A stretch of 64,000 nt of DNA from Marivita geojedonensis (GTDB taxonomy: Bacteria > Pseudomonadota > Alphaproteobacteria > Rhodobacterales > Rhodobacteraceae), in assembly GCF_002115805.1 (NCBI RefSeq), contig NZ_JFKC01000024.1:1-64000 (forward strand), written 5' to 3'. Each line of letters starts with the position of its first letter. Within the stretch, counting starts at the first letter, position 1. This document shows, piece by piece, positions 47,821 through 64,000 of this stretch. Under the pieces are notes generated by a model, which was not told the DNA's origin, did no database searches, and was given only the letters and a program-made list of their open reading frames with translations. A program made the position numbers and the translations under genes.

Positions 47821-48456
47821 CTATTCCGCGGCAACAGCCGACGGGGCGGCATTCGTGCGCTCGACCTGCGGTGTCGAGATACGCGCTTGCGCCGCTTCAG
47901 AGATCATTGCGGCGATCTTTTCCGCTTCGGGAATGCAGCGCAGCGCGGGTTGCGTCGGCGAAATCCGCCACGGGCGCACATGCGGCCAGCAGACCAGGTA
48001 GCTGATCCGCGTATCGCCCAAGAGGTCGAAAGCGATTGTTCCCGTGCCGGACTTGCGCAGATCGAGGTTGGCCGCACCGATCTGCGTGTATGGCAGATTC
48101 AGCGTCACCGTCAGAGCCGCACCGATCCGCATCGCTACACGCCGATTTGTGATCGTATAGACCGTATAATGCGCCTGAGCCCATGCGATCCCGATGAGCA
48201 GCAGACACACAATAGCCCCAAGGATCAGGAACGGAACCGAAGCCCAGATTGCCTGCCCAAGCGGCATCAAATCGACAACAGCAACGAACCGCCAGAGCGC
48301 CAGGAACACGAAATAACCGGCGACCCACAGCAGGTTCAGCGACTCCTTGGAAAGCGCCCACCAATCCGGCTTGCCTTGCCAGAGGATCACCTCTCCCTTG
48401 GGAGGTGTCTCTGGAAGGCCTTTAACCGGTTCTACCTGAAAGTCATCATGCGGCAT
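47821..48456 (-). CDS. puhB: Photosynthetic complex assembly protein PuhB
   Basis: The 211-residue membrane protein has about three hydrophobic segments and a PH-like/YdbT-type domain (YTVYTITNRRVAMRIGAAL). It begins MPHDDFQVEPVKGLPETPPKG and includes GEVILWQGKPDWWALSKESL. PuhB acts as a dimeric reaction-centre assembly factor in Rhodobacter. It follows puhA by 51 bases and precedes puhC. Confidence 0.93.
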   Translation of the reverse strand: MPHDDFQVEPVKGLPETPPKGEVILWQGKPDWWALSKESLNLLWVAGYFVFLALWRFVAVVDLMPLGQAIWASVPFLILGAIVCLLLIGIAWAQAHYTVYTITNRRVAMRIGAALTVTLNLPYTQIGAANLDLRKSGTGTIAFDLLGDTRISYLVCWPHVRPWRISPTQPALRCIPEAEKIAAMISEAAQARISTPQVERTNAAPSAVAAE

Positions 48457-48507
48457 GGTAGGTTCCCTTTCGGTAAGCCGTGGCTGCGGCTGTTGGTCCT
48501 TGACGTG

Positions 48508-49287
48508 TCAGAGCTGCGGCTCTTGCCGCGCCTTGCTCGCGTAGAGCGTGCCGCCGCCGTAGTAGGCGCTGACCTTTTCTTCCTCGAGCTTTGTGATCTG
48601 CTGCGGTGACGCGAGTTGGGGAACACCGGCAAAGTGTTCGCCAAAGATCGAACGGATTTTCACGCGGTTACCCCAGATGCGGGTAAAGGTGATCGGCACG
48701 AGCCGCGATCCACCGCCATATTCGGCATCGAGTTCCATCTCGAGGTAGCGCACCATCTGTTCAGGCTCGTCGATCCACATGTCGGTGATCTTGCCGACGA
48801 TTGCACCGTCTCCCGCGACAACCGGAAGACCACGCGGGTCACGGCCGGCAGAAACACGGAAGTGTTCACTGCCCGACATGGGAATGATCTTCGGGTGACC
48901 ATGCCCATCCAGCTCCGGCTCATCCCGGCGCGGTGCCCAAGAGCCTGGACCAACACCATCCGCCAGCGGATTGCCCACCGGATCGAACGGGAAACCGCCA
49001 CTGTCGAACTGGCGTGTGAGTTTGGCGTCGATGTCCGTGCGCTCGGGAGTCTGTCCCGAAGGTACGGTGTATTCGCCCCGGCCATGGGGCAGCAGAAACG
49101 TCTTGTCTGCCGGGTTGGGGAATACGCCACCCGCGTCTGCCGGGGTGCCGTCCTCGTCCAGAAGCGGATAACCCTCGCGTTGGTTTTCGCGCTGGATCCA
49201 GATCACCAGTCCGACGAAGAAAATGAAGAACAACCAGAGCGAGATGCTCGCGAGGTCTAGGTTGCCAAGGATATAGTCTTCGGTCAT
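48508..49287 (-). CDS. puhA: Photosynthetic reaction centre H subunit
   Basis: The H subunit has one transmembrane helix and caps the L and M subunits on the cytoplasmic side, controlling proton delivery to quinone QB. The 259-residue protein has its helix at SLWLFFIFFVGLVIWIQREN (~16-35), then EGYPLLDEDG and the PRC-barrel domain (AGRDPRGLPVVAGDGAIVGK; DMWIDEPEQMVRYLEMEL). Length matches the usual ~260. It lies 27 bases after lhaA. The L and M genes (puf) are not in this window. Confidence 0.97.
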   Translation of the reverse strand: MTEDYILGNLDLASISLWLFFIFFVGLVIWIQRENQREGYPLLDEDGTPADAGGVFPNPADKTFLLPHGRGEYTVPSGQTPERTDIDAKLTRQFDSGGFPFDPVGNPLADGVGPGSWAPRRDEPELDGHGHPKIIPMSGSEHFRVSAGRDPRGLPVVAGDGAIVGKITDMWIDEPEQMVRYLEMELDAEYGGGSRLVPITFTRIWGNRVKIRSIFGEHFAGVPQLASPQQITKLEEEKVSAYYGGGTLYASKARQEPQL

Positions 49288-49314
49288 CTGAGTGTCCTCC
49301 TTGATGGGCCTTGG

Positions 49315-50754
49315 TCAGGTTGGGAAATCGGCAAGGCCCAGCCCTGTCGGTTTCTGGTTGGATATCAGGGTGCTTCTGCTTTGGCTGATGAGACGGCCCA
49401 GAACGATGAGCGTCAGGAACAGAAGCGCGATTTCGAGGTGATAGACGACGGAATAGCCCGTCGTCGGGGTGGCCAAGGCATCGCCCCAGCGGCCGGACAT
49501 GGCGACCATGTTGATCCCGTCGCGGGTTGCGCCGCCAATGAGTGTGGAAAAACCGGCAGCCGTTGCCTGCGCCGCGCCCCACGCGCCCAGCGCCAATCCT
49601 CGGCCCGCCAATCCGTCGGCAGGTAGGGTCATCGCAGCCGTCAGTGTTGAAATGGCGAAGTAACCACCACCGAACCCAATCAGGCCAGCACCGAGGAAAA
49701 ACAGAGGGGCGGAGTTCATCGGCGCAGCAAAGATAACGATGCTGAACGCTGCGACACCCGCCAGCAACCCGACCGAGGCCATGCGATAGGTGTTCCCACC
49801 TTTCGACAGTACCCGCGCAGCCAAGGCAAACCCGAGCAATGCGCCCAGCGCCCAGGTCGCGGTGAGCAGCGTTGTGGACGATACGCTCAGCCCAAGGATC
49901 TCGCCGCCATAAGGTTCGAGCAGCACGTCCTGCATGTTGAAGGCCATCGTTCCGACAAACACCACGGCCAGCAGACGCCCAGCCGTGCCGCCTGCCGTCA
50001 GGTCCGCCCAGGCATCCTTGAAGGACGGTTGCGGAGCCTCACGGTCTTCTTTCGACATCGGACGCACGCGCTCTTGCTTCCAAAGCGCGATCACGTTGAG
50101 CAGCAGTGTCGCAACTGCACAGCCTTGAACGACGCTGATCAGCAGAACGCCCGAGAAATCGCGCAGCAGCCAGCCAATGACGATGGCAGACACCCCCATG
50201 CCAATCAGGTACATGACGTAAAGCAGGGACACGACGCGCGGGCGGGTTTCATCGGTCGCACGATCCGCGGCAAGGGCAAGCCCGGCTGTCTGCGTCATAT
50301 GCATGCCGAGACCGGTCATGATGAACGCCAAGGCTGCCAGCACCTCTCCAGCGAACGGAATCTCATGGGTGACGTCGCCACCAAGGACCAAAAGACAGGC
50401 GGGCATCACGGCCAAACCGCCGAACTGCCAGAGCGTGCCGAACCAAAGGTAGGGAATGCGCTTCCACCCAATCGCCGAGCGATAGTTGTCCGACTTGAAC
50501 CCGAGAAGCGCCCGGAAGGGCGCAATCAGAACAGGCAGCGCGACCATGATCGCCACCAACGTCGCCGGAACGGAAAGCTCGACGATCATCACCCGGTTCA
50601 GCGTACCCAGCAGCATGACGCCCGCCATGCCGACCGACACCTGGAACAGCGCAAGCCGAAGAAGCTGGCCCAAAGGCAAATCGTCCGAGGCCGCGTCCGA
50701 GAACGGAAGCAGGCTCACCCCGAGAGACTTGACCTGAGAGCGGGTCACGATCAT
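49315..50754 (-). CDS. lhaA: LH1 assembly protein LhaA (PucC/BCH2 family)
   Basis: This 479-residue, 12-helix MFS-like membrane protein belongs to the PucC/LhaA group, which assembles light-harvesting complex 1. Family segments include GTLNRVMIVELSVPATLVA, FKSDNYRSAIGWKRIPYLWF and LEPYGGEILGLSVSSTTLL. ATG 50754 overlaps the bchM stop (ATGA); the open frame extends further but lies inside bchM. Position between bchM and puhA is standard. Confidence 0.94.
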   Translation of the reverse strand: MIVTRSQVKSLGVSLLPFSDAASDDLPLGQLLRLALFQVSVGMAGVMLLGTLNRVMIVELSVPATLVAIMVALPVLIAPFRALLGFKSDNYRSAIGWKRIPYLWFGTLWQFGGLAVMPACLLVLGGDVTHEIPFAGEVLAALAFIMTGLGMHMTQTAGLALAADRATDETRPRVVSLLYVMYLIGMGVSAIVIGWLLRDFSGVLLISVVQGCAVATLLLNVIALWKQERVRPMSKEDREAPQPSFKDAWADLTAGGTAGRLLAVVFVGTMAFNMQDVLLEPYGGEILGLSVSSTTLLTATWALGALLGFALAARVLSKGGNTYRMASVGLLAGVAAFSIVIFAAPMNSAPLFFLGAGLIGFGGGYFAISTLTAAMTLPADGLAGRGLALGAWGAAQATAAGFSTLIGGATRDGINMVAMSGRWGDALATPTTGYSVVYHLEIALLFLTLIVLGRLISQSRSTLISNQKPTGLGLADFPT

Positions 50755-51421
50755 GGGCGGAACTCCAGGGCCTGGCTGATGTAGAAGCCGCAATTCACGC
50801 GGCCCAGATCATTGAGTTGGCCAATATCAGAGACTGTTTTCGACAAACGCGCCGATCCATGCGGGATCATCACCGGCGACCGGTCGGAGCGCGGAAACGC
50901 CTTGCCCGCGTACCACATCGTCATCAATAGCGGCGTACGCGGTGCAACGGTGAAGGCGATGGATCCCCGCGTCCGTTCGCCCAATCTGGACAACGAGGCG
51001 CGGATGTCGGACTCCGTGTAGTAGATCAGGCTGTCCATCGCGATGACGTGGTCGAACGACCCATGATCCGCTGACAGCATGTCACCGCTGGCGAACGTCA
51101 CGCGGGACCGCAGGTGCTCTGGCAGACGGTCGCGCGCGATCTTGACCAGCGACGGCGAGATATCCACGGCCACCACGTCAGCCCCCCGCTGGGCCAATTC
51201 CTGCGTCATCTGCCCCGCACCGCATCCGGCATCCAGAACGCGAACGCCGTTCAGGTCTGACGGCAGCGCCGACAACAGCTTGTCCCGCATCTGGTCCCGG
51301 CCCTTGCGGACGGTCTCGCGAATACGGCTGACCGGCGCGTCCGAGGTCAGACGCTCCCAAACCTTGGTCGCCGTGCGGTCGAAATAGTGTTCGACCCGAT
51401 CGCGTGTCGCGTCGTAACTCA

Positions 51422-51422
<1 letters not shown>
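50751..51422 (-). CDS. bchM: Magnesium protoporphyrin IX methyltransferase
   Basis: BchM transfers a methyl group from SAM to the C13 propionate of Mg-protoporphyrin IX, before ring E closure by AcsF. The 223-residue protein has the SAM-binding motif VLDAGCGAGQMTQELA and DHVIAMDSLIYY. The ATG at 51422 overlaps the bchL stop (TGATG); a TTG one codon earlier is less likely. It is preceded by bchL and overlaps lhaA. Confidence 0.94.
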
Positions 51423-59326
<7,904 letters not shown>

Positions 59327-59372
59327 GATTCCGTCCTTGTCTCAGAAAAAGTATCTGCTCGTTTGCCCGAGT

Positions 59373-59390
59373 GTCAACTAAAACTTACAC
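59373..59390 (-). promoter_or_regulatory. PpsR/CrtJ-type operator upstream of bchF
   Basis: TGT-N12-ACA, exactly the PpsR consensus spacing (TGTCAACTAAAACTTACA), lies 47 bases upstream of the bchF start. PpsR homologues bind such boxes and repress bch genes under oxygen. Confidence 0.75.
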
Positions 59391-59516
59391 TCACTGATCC
59401 GCATATGACGCTGCATGAAATCGTGGCAGTGATTCTGGGAAAACCGGCAGAAATCTTTATTTTTCTGGCGTTTTTTCGGGCCTACCTTCTTGAAAGGAAA
59501 GCCGAACAAGCCTTAG

Positions 59517-59534
59517 TGTCAATTATCTTTGACA
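59517..59534. promoter_or_regulatory. PpsR/CrtJ-type operator between bchF and ppaA
   Basis: A second perfect TGT-N12-ACA box (TGTCAATTATCTTTGACA), itself a palindrome with TGTCAA/TTGACA arms. It lies 29 bases from the next box, which could allow cooperative binding of PpsR tetramers. Confidence 0.75.
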
Positions 59535-59562
59535 TTGATCGCCAAGAATCGGACACTGTGAC

Positions 59563-59580
59563 TGTCTGATATGCCTGACA
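59563..59580 (+). promoter_or_regulatory. PpsR/CrtJ-type operator upstream of ppaA
   Basis: A third perfect box (TGTCTGATATGCCTGACA) ends 33 bases before the ppaA start, close to where a promoter would lie. This suggests that ppaA-ppsR is autoregulated. Confidence 0.72.
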
Positions 59581-59613
59581 TGCGTTTGGCTGTATCGGTA
59601 GCGAGGGTTAGAC

Positions 59614-60399
59614 ATGGCAAACGACCATACCGACGACCGTTCCACCACCGAAGAAAGTCGCCCGGATATTTCCGCTCTGGCGTCCACCGTTCTTTCTGTT
59701 TTGAGTGACAAGGGTGAGGAAGGCGTGCAAACAATTCGCAACAGTGTTGTACAGAAATTGGTGGATGTCGCGCTCCAGCCAGGCGCGTTCAATTCAGAGG
59801 CGCTGCTGGAGGATCTGAAAGACAGGCGCATCAGCGCCGATCAGATCGTCGATATCTATATCCCACAAGCCGCCCGCGAAATGGGTCGCATGTGGACGGA
59901 AGACGTTATTGGCTTCGCCAAGGTGACAATAGCAACCGCGAGGCTGCAGGGTTTGTTGACCTTGCTCGCACCGCCTTGGGCATCCAAAACAACAGAGACG
60001 GCAAACGGAACGAATGTTCTGCTGCTCCTGCAGGGCAATGACAGCCACACTCTGGGTCCGCATGTCGCCACCGCACAGATGCGGCGCGCGGGGGCATCGG
60101 TGAGAATACTGTTTGGCGCGCGCGAAGAGACGATCATTCGCGCACTGTCAGAAGAAAACTACGATATGGTTCTGTTTTCGGGCTCAAGGCCCGATGCGCT
60201 TGCATCAATCGCAAAGTTGGTTAAACGCATTAGAACCGGTGTCTTGGCTCCGCCGCCTTTGGTTCTGGGAGGAATCGTTCTGAGCCTCGCGGACGGTGTC
60301 AAGGAAAAGACAGACGTCGACCTGGTGACAAACGATGTGAAGGTTGCACTCAAGCTGTGCGAAAAGAACAAGTCCAGAAACAGGTCGTTGACGCGATAA
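59614..60399 (+). CDS. ppaA: Cobalamin-binding PpaA/AerR antirepressor
   Basis: The 261-residue protein has an N-terminal helical region (~30-110, MGRMWTEDVIGFAKVTIAT) and a C-terminal B12-binding Rossmann domain with DSHTLGPHVAT, matching DxHxxG, and LVLGGIVLSLA. AerR/PpaA homologues bind cobalamin, sense light, and modulate PpsR/CrtJ. The start has GAGGG upstream. The stop overlaps the ppsR start (TAATG), so partner proteins are made together. Confidence 0.92.
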   Translation: MANDHTDDRSTTEESRPDISALASTVLSVLSDKGEEGVQTIRNSVVQKLVDVALQPGAFNSEALLEDLKDRRISADQIVDIYIPQAAREMGRMWTEDVIGFAKVTIATARLQGLLTLLAPPWASKTTETANGTNVLLLLQGNDSHTLGPHVATAQMRRAGASVRILFGAREETIIRALSEENYDMVLFSGSRPDALASIAKLVKRIRTGVLAPPPLVLGGIVLSLADGVKEKTDVDLVTNDVKVALKLCEKNKSRNRSLTR

Positions 60400-61826
60400 T
60401 GAACAGCAGTGGGTCCAGTTTCTGGAGCAGCGGCTCCGTCCCCCTGATCGACGCTGAGGTTTTGTCGAGCATCATTACTGTTGCGTCGGACATTGCCCTC
60501 GTCGTGTCCCGGCGGGGCAAAGTGCTGTCTGTCCTGATCAATCCCAATGAAACGTCGTTCGGCAAACTGAGCCATTGGGAGGATCGTCCTCTCACGGATT
60601 TCCTGACCCGTGAAAGCCGTCCAAAGATCGAGGCGGTTATGGAAGCGATGGAGAAAGGCGAGGTTCCCTCGCGCTCTGTCGAACTGAACCACTCAGACAA
60701 TGCCGTTTGGGAATTTCCCATCCGGTACAGCTTTCACCCGTTTGGCTCTGACGGTTCATTTCTCATGCTCGGCCGTGATCTGCGCCCGATTGCTGAAACA
60801 CAGCAGCAACTCGTGCAGGCGCAGATGTCGCTCGAGCAGGGGTATGAGGCGCGCCGCGAATTCGACGCGCGCTACCGCCTTCTGCTCCGGACGGTCCGGG
60901 ACTGCATCGTTTTCGTCTCCGTCAACGATGGTAAGATCAAAGACCTGAACGATCCCGCCGCTGCCCTTCTGCAATCCACGCGGGAGGACCTTATCGGCGC
61001 ATCCTTCGCGCAGGAGTTCCGTGACAAGCGACGCGAAGAGTTTACCGAAGCCCTGATCAACGCAGCGATTTCGGAAACCAGCACCGGCGTCGATGTGCAG
61101 TCGCGCCGCGGTCGCCAGCGCGTGGTCATCACGCCACAGGTTTTCCGCGCTGCGGGCGAGCGTATTCTCATCTGTCGCCTGACCACCGCCGAAGAAAGCG
61201 CCACCCGGTTCGACAACCTGAGCAACAACCTCGCCTCAGTATTCGAAAAGGGATCCGACGCGATTGTGTTCACTTCGGTGACCGGCATGATCGAAGCCTG
61301 CAACGATGCGTTCCTCGATCTGGTCGATGCGGCACATGCAGTTGACGTACGCGGGCGCGGTCTTGCCGATTTTCTCGGACGCGGTCAGATCGACATGAGC
61401 GTTCTGGTCGAGAATGCGCGGCGCACCGGCCAGATGCGGATGTATTCCACCAAGCTCTTGAACGACTTTGGCGCGAAGACGCCGGTCGAGATGTCTGTGA
61501 CCTTTATCGAAGACCGGAGCGAGCCGACGCTCGGCTTCATCATCCGCGACATCAGCCGTGTTGATGCGATGCGCAAGGCACCGTTGCAGACCAGCGAAGA
61601 ATCCAGCCGCAATGTGATGGAACTGGTTGGATCGGCGACTCTGAAAGAGATCGTGTCCGAGACAACGGATGTGGTTGAAAAGATGTGCATCGAAACAGCC
61701 GTCAGCCTGACCCGGAACAACCGAGTGGCGGCCGCTGAAATGCTGGGGCTGTCCCGGCAGAGTCTCTACGTCAAGCTCCGGAAATACGGTCTCTTGAACA
61801 AAGACGGCGACTCAGACGGCGAATGA
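60399..61826 (+). CDS. ppsR: Transcriptional regulator PpsR (CrtJ)
   Basis: PpsR represses bch, crt and puc genes at high oxygen. The 475-residue protein has an N-terminal PAS-like region, a Gln-rich linker (TQQQLVQAQMSLEQGYEARR, ~134-153), two further PAS domains, and a C-terminal Fis-type helix-turn-helix (RVAAAEMLGLSRQSLYVKL). Cys259 (ERILICRL) and Cys430 (EKMCIETAVSL) match the two redox-linked cysteines known in Rhodobacter PpsR. The start overlaps ppaA (TAATG). Its boxes occur on both sides of the operon. Confidence 0.95.
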   Translation: MNSSGSSFWSSGSVPLIDAEVLSSIITVASDIALVVSRRGKVLSVLINPNETSFGKLSHWEDRPLTDFLTRESRPKIEAVMEAMEKGEVPSRSVELNHSDNAVWEFPIRYSFHPFGSDGSFLMLGRDLRPIAETQQQLVQAQMSLEQGYEARREFDARYRLLLRTVRDCIVFVSVNDGKIKDLNDPAAALLQSTREDLIGASFAQEFRDKRREEFTEALINAAISETSTGVDVQSRRGRQRVVITPQVFRAAGERILICRLTTAEESATRFDNLSNNLASVFEKGSDAIVFTSVTGMIEACNDAFLDLVDAAHAVDVRGRGLADFLGRGQIDMSVLVENARRTGQMRMYSTKLLNDFGAKTPVEMSVTFIEDRSEPTLGFIIRDISRVDAMRKAPLQTSEESSRNVMELVGSATLKEIVSETTDVVEKMCIETAVSLTRNNRVAAAEMLGLSRQSLYVKLRKYGLLNKDGDSDGE

Positions 61827-61899
61827 CGCCGACTGCCCACTGTGGGTATCATCTCAAATGACAATTTGTCCTGACAGTTTCGCTTGATGTGAATCGATT

Positions 61900-61917
61900 T
61901 GTCGTGTCTAGTTTACA
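61900..61917 (+). promoter_or_regulatory. PpsR/CrtJ-type operator I at bchG
   Basis: A perfect TGT-N12-ACA box (TGTCGTGTCTAGTTTACA) ends one base before the ATG at 61919. It is closely followed by a second box 6 bases on. Confidence 0.7.
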
Positions 61918-61918
61918 C

Positions 61919-62824
61919 ATGACTGTCAGCATAAGTTTACACCAAGATCGCTACCCTGCCCCTTCGGCCATGCTGGAGCTGATCAAACCCGTCACCTGGT
62001 TCCCGCCGATGTGGGCTTATGCGTGCGGTGCAATTGCTTCGGGTGTGGCAATCACAGAGCATCTGGGGCTTCTCATCGTCGGTGTCATCCTCGCCGGTCC
62101 GGTGGTCTGCGGAATGAGCCAGGCAGCAAATGACTGGTGCGACAGACATGTGGACGCCATCAATGAACCGGACCGCCCGATTCCCTCCGGGCGGATACCG
62201 GGGCGTTGGGGACTGTGGATCGCACTGGCGATGTCCGTTCTTTCCCTGGCGCTCGGCGCGCTTCTTGGGACATGGGGGTTCATCGCCACCGTCGTGGGCG
62301 TGATCGCAGCCTGGATATATTCAGTTGAACCAATCCGCCTCAAGCGCTCCGGATGGCTTGGGCCGGGGCTTGTTGGTCTGTCCTATGAATCCCTTCCCTG
62401 GTTCACCGGCGCCGCCGTTCTGAGCCAGACCCTGCCATCCGGTCCGATCATTCTCATCGCGCTTCTCTATGGCATTGGTGCGCATGGCATCATGACACTG
62501 AATGATTTCAAGGCCCTTGAAGGCGACAGGCAGATGGGCGTGAATTCCCTTCCGGTCACGCTTGGCCCGGAAAAAGCGGCGAAAGTCGCCTGCGTCGTGA
62601 TGATCGTTCCGCAGATCTTCGTCATTCTTGCCCTCGCAAAATGGGGTCAGCCGACACATGCCTCGATCGTTCTCGCGCTGGTGCTCGGGCAGATCTGGGC
62701 AATGTCGGTGATGCTGAAAGACCCGAAGGCCAAAGCGCCTTGGTACAATGCCACCGGGGTACTCATGTATGTTTCGGGGATGATGGTGTCCGCCTTTGCG
62801 CTGCGCGCGGTCGAGGTGTTCTGA
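61919..62824 (+). CDS. bchG: Bacteriochlorophyll synthase
   Basis: BchG is a UbiA-type membrane prenyltransferase that esterifies bacteriochlorophyllide a with a geranylgeranyl or phytyl chain. The 301-residue protein has the NDWCDRHVDAINEPDRPIPS metal-diphosphate motif (~71-90), the second GIMTLNDFKALEGD motif and about eight helices. ATG 61919 (MTVSISLHQD) is chosen by similarity to remembered Rhodobacter BchG starts, but lacks a ribosome site and sits between two PpsR boxes; ATG 61970 and GTG 61889 are alternatives. Its stop overlaps the next start (TGATG). Confidence 0.93.
   Translation: MTVSISLHQDRYPAPSAMLELIKPVTWFPPMWAYACGAIASGVAITEHLGLLIVGVILAGPVVCGMSQAANDWCDRHVDAINEPDRPIPSGRIPGRWGLWIALAMSVLSLALGALLGTWGFIATVVGVIAAWIYSVEPIRLKRSGWLGPGLVGLSYESLPWFTGAAVLSQTLPSGPIILIALLYGIGAHGIMTLNDFKALEGDRQMGVNSLPVTLGPEKAAKVACVVMIVPQIFVILALAKWGQPTHASIVLALVLGQIWAMSVMLKDPKAKAPWYNATGVLMYVSGMMVSAFALRAVEVF
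61924..61941 (+). promoter_or_regulatory. PpsR/CrtJ-type operator II at bchG
   Basis: A second perfect box (TGTCAGCATAAGTTTACA) lies 6 bases after the first. If the start is ATG 61919, this operator is inside codons 2-8 of bchG. Confidence 0.65.
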
Positions 62825-64000
62825 TGACCTTGGGTTGGCTGGCCATCGTTCGACTTGGATTTGTGCAGATGGCGCTTGGCGCCATCGTCGTACTGACGAC
62901 CTCGACGCTTAACCGCTTGATGGTGGTCGAACTGTCCCTTGCGGCCGTGCTTCCCGGCGCGCTTGTCGCCCTTCATTACGGTATTCAGATCACCCGTCCG
63001 AACTGGGGTTTCATTTCAGACAAGGGTGGCAATCGCACACGATGGATTCTGCGCGGGATGCTGATCCTTGCCGCGGGCGGAATTCTGGCTGCTCTGGGCG
63101 TCGTGGAAATGGCCGAGAGTTACTGGTTCGGGCTTTCCCTGTCGATCATCGCGTACGCCCTCATCGGCTTGGGTGCTGGAGCGGCAGGCACCTCGGTTCT
63201 CGCTCTTCTGGCAACGGCAACCGCGCCGCATCGCCGGGCCGCCGCCGCAACGATCACCTGGCTGATGATGATCTTCGGCATTGCAATGACTGCGGGCGTT
63301 GTCGGCCAGCTTCTCGATCCATATTCACCTGCCGTTCTGATCCGAGTCGTTTCCGGCGTGGCAGCCACGGCGCTGGCGATCACCGTTTTGGCAACATGGC
63401 GGGTCGAACGCGGTGTTGAAGCCGCGCCCGAACCAGACCCGGTGCCCTTCCGTGAAGGATTGGCCGAAGTCTGGGCAGAACCCAAGGCCCGTCTGTTCAC
63501 GATCTTCGTGTTCCTGTCGATGACCGCCTACTTCATGCAGGAGCTGATCCTTGAACCCTATGCCGGACTCGTTTTCGGCTTCACTCCAGGTGAAAGCACC
63601 ACCCTGTCCGGTATTCAGAACGGCGGGGTGTTCCTTGGGATGCTGACTGTCGGAATTGCCGCAACTGCCTTGCGTTTCGGCTGCCTTCGCAACTGGGTCA
63701 TCGGCGGATGTCTTGGATCCGCAGCAAGCCTTTGTGTGATTGCCATACTGGGTGGTTACGCGCTGCCACAATCCCTGCTTCCCGCCGTATTTGCTCTTGG
63801 GTTCTTCAACGGTGCATTTGCGGTCGCGGCCATCGGCTCCATGATGGCGCTTGCCGGCGAAGGCCGGGAAAAGCGCGAAGGAACCCGCATGGGCCTGTGG
63901 GGCGCTGCACAGGCAATTGCCGCTGGGTTCGGCGGGCTGACCGGAGCGGCCGCAGCAGATGTCATGCGCACGCTGACCACCGATGCTCCGGCCTTTGGAG
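62824..64000 (+). CDS. PucC/BCH2 family MFS transporter downstream of bchG, partial
   Basis: About 392 residues are present before the window ends. It has the PucC/LhaA family segments TSTLNRLMVVELSLAAVLPG, HYGIQITRPNWGFISDKGG and LEPYAGLVFGFTPGES. It is a paralogue of LhaA. In Rhodobacter the equivalent gene lies between bchG and bchP, so bchP is expected just past the right edge. The start overlaps the bchG stop (TGATG), so the two are coupled. Its role in pigment or complex assembly is not established. Confidence 0.9.
   Translation, partial: MTLGWLAIVRLGFVQMALGAIVVLTTSTLNRLMVVELSLAAVLPGALVALHYGIQITRPNWGFISDKGGNRTRWILRGMLILAAGGILAALGVVEMAESYWFGLSLSIIAYALIGLGAGAAGTSVLALLATATAPHRRAAAATITWLMMIFGIAMTAGVVGQLLDPYSPAVLIRVVSGVAATALAITVLATWRVERGVEAAPEPDPVPFREGLAEVWAEPKARLFTIFVFLSMTAYFMQELILEPYAGLVFGFTPGESTTLSGIQNGGVFLGMLTVGIAATALRFGCLRNWVIGGCLGSAASLCVIAILGGYALPQSLLPAVFALGFFNGAFAVAAIGSMMALAGEGREKREGTRMGLWGAAQAIAAGFGGLTGAAAADVMRTLTTDAPAFG

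Overview
The window looks like a chromosomal segment of a marine alphaproteobacterium of the Rhodobacterales (Roseobacter group), most likely an aerobic anoxygenic phototroph. Two things show this: the gene order rpsT-dnaA-dnaN-recF-gyrB with ubiE-ubiB and mutM nearby, and a bacteriochlorophyll/reaction-centre gene cluster at the right end in the order cycA-hemA-puhE-acsF-orf-puhCBA-lhaA-bchMLHBNF / ppaA-ppsR-bchG. The oxygen-dependent cyclase acsF and the regulator pair ppaA/ppsR fit an aerobic phototroph. No insertion sequence, prophage, CRISPR array or rRNA gene was seen.

Layout. 1-14340: a cut-off lytic transglycosylase, the ubiquinone genes ubiE-ubiB, mutM, an enoyl-CoA hydratase, rpsT, the replication set dnaA, dnaN, recF, gyrB, then an acyl-CoA dehydrogenase overlapping an APH-fold kinase. 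14370-23940: tRNA-Pro(CGG), a DMT transporter, leuB, a periplasmic EEP-family protein, a membrane protein, leuD-leuC, a 43-residue membrane peptide, an MscS channel and a thiolase. 23995-34079: a hybrid histidine kinase, yaaA, recQ, YggT, a thioesterase, an MFS carrier, a MepA-type endopeptidase, a phytase-like esterase and a YhhQ-type transporter. 34131-41344: an unusual leader RNA before arfB, a large TIGR02302 membrane protein, lysA, DUF2834 and lipoprotein genes overlapping argH, and a TlpA-like thioredoxin. 41345-41808: a gene-free, highly palindromic stretch. 41809-64000: ugd, then the photosynthesis cluster.

How the photosynthesis genes work together. HemA makes 5-aminolevulinate. BchH (chelatase subunit), BchM (methyltransferase), AcsF (ring E cyclase), BchLNB (dark protochlorophyllide reductase), BchF (vinyl hydratase) and BchG (esterifying synthase) cover much of bacteriochlorophyll a synthesis. 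PuhA is the reaction-centre H subunit, and PuhB, PuhC, PuhE and LhaA are assembly factors. Cytochrome c2 (CycA) re-reduces the photo-oxidised reaction centre. Most of the minus-strand bch/puh genes overlap or nearly touch, which suggests one long transcriptional unit. Five perfect TGT-N12-ACA boxes (PpsR/CrtJ type) lie at bchF, ppaA and bchG. Missing here, presumably beyond the right edge, are pufBALM, crt, bchCXYZ, bchID and bchP.

The most unusual signals are non-coding. One is a terminator-ended leader upstream of the ribosome-rescue gene arfB that carries 16 nt matching the perfect complement of the 16S rRNA 3' end. Another is a nested-hairpin region of about 126 nt downstream of the TlpA gene. 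A third is a pair of PpsR boxes that run into the start of bchG.
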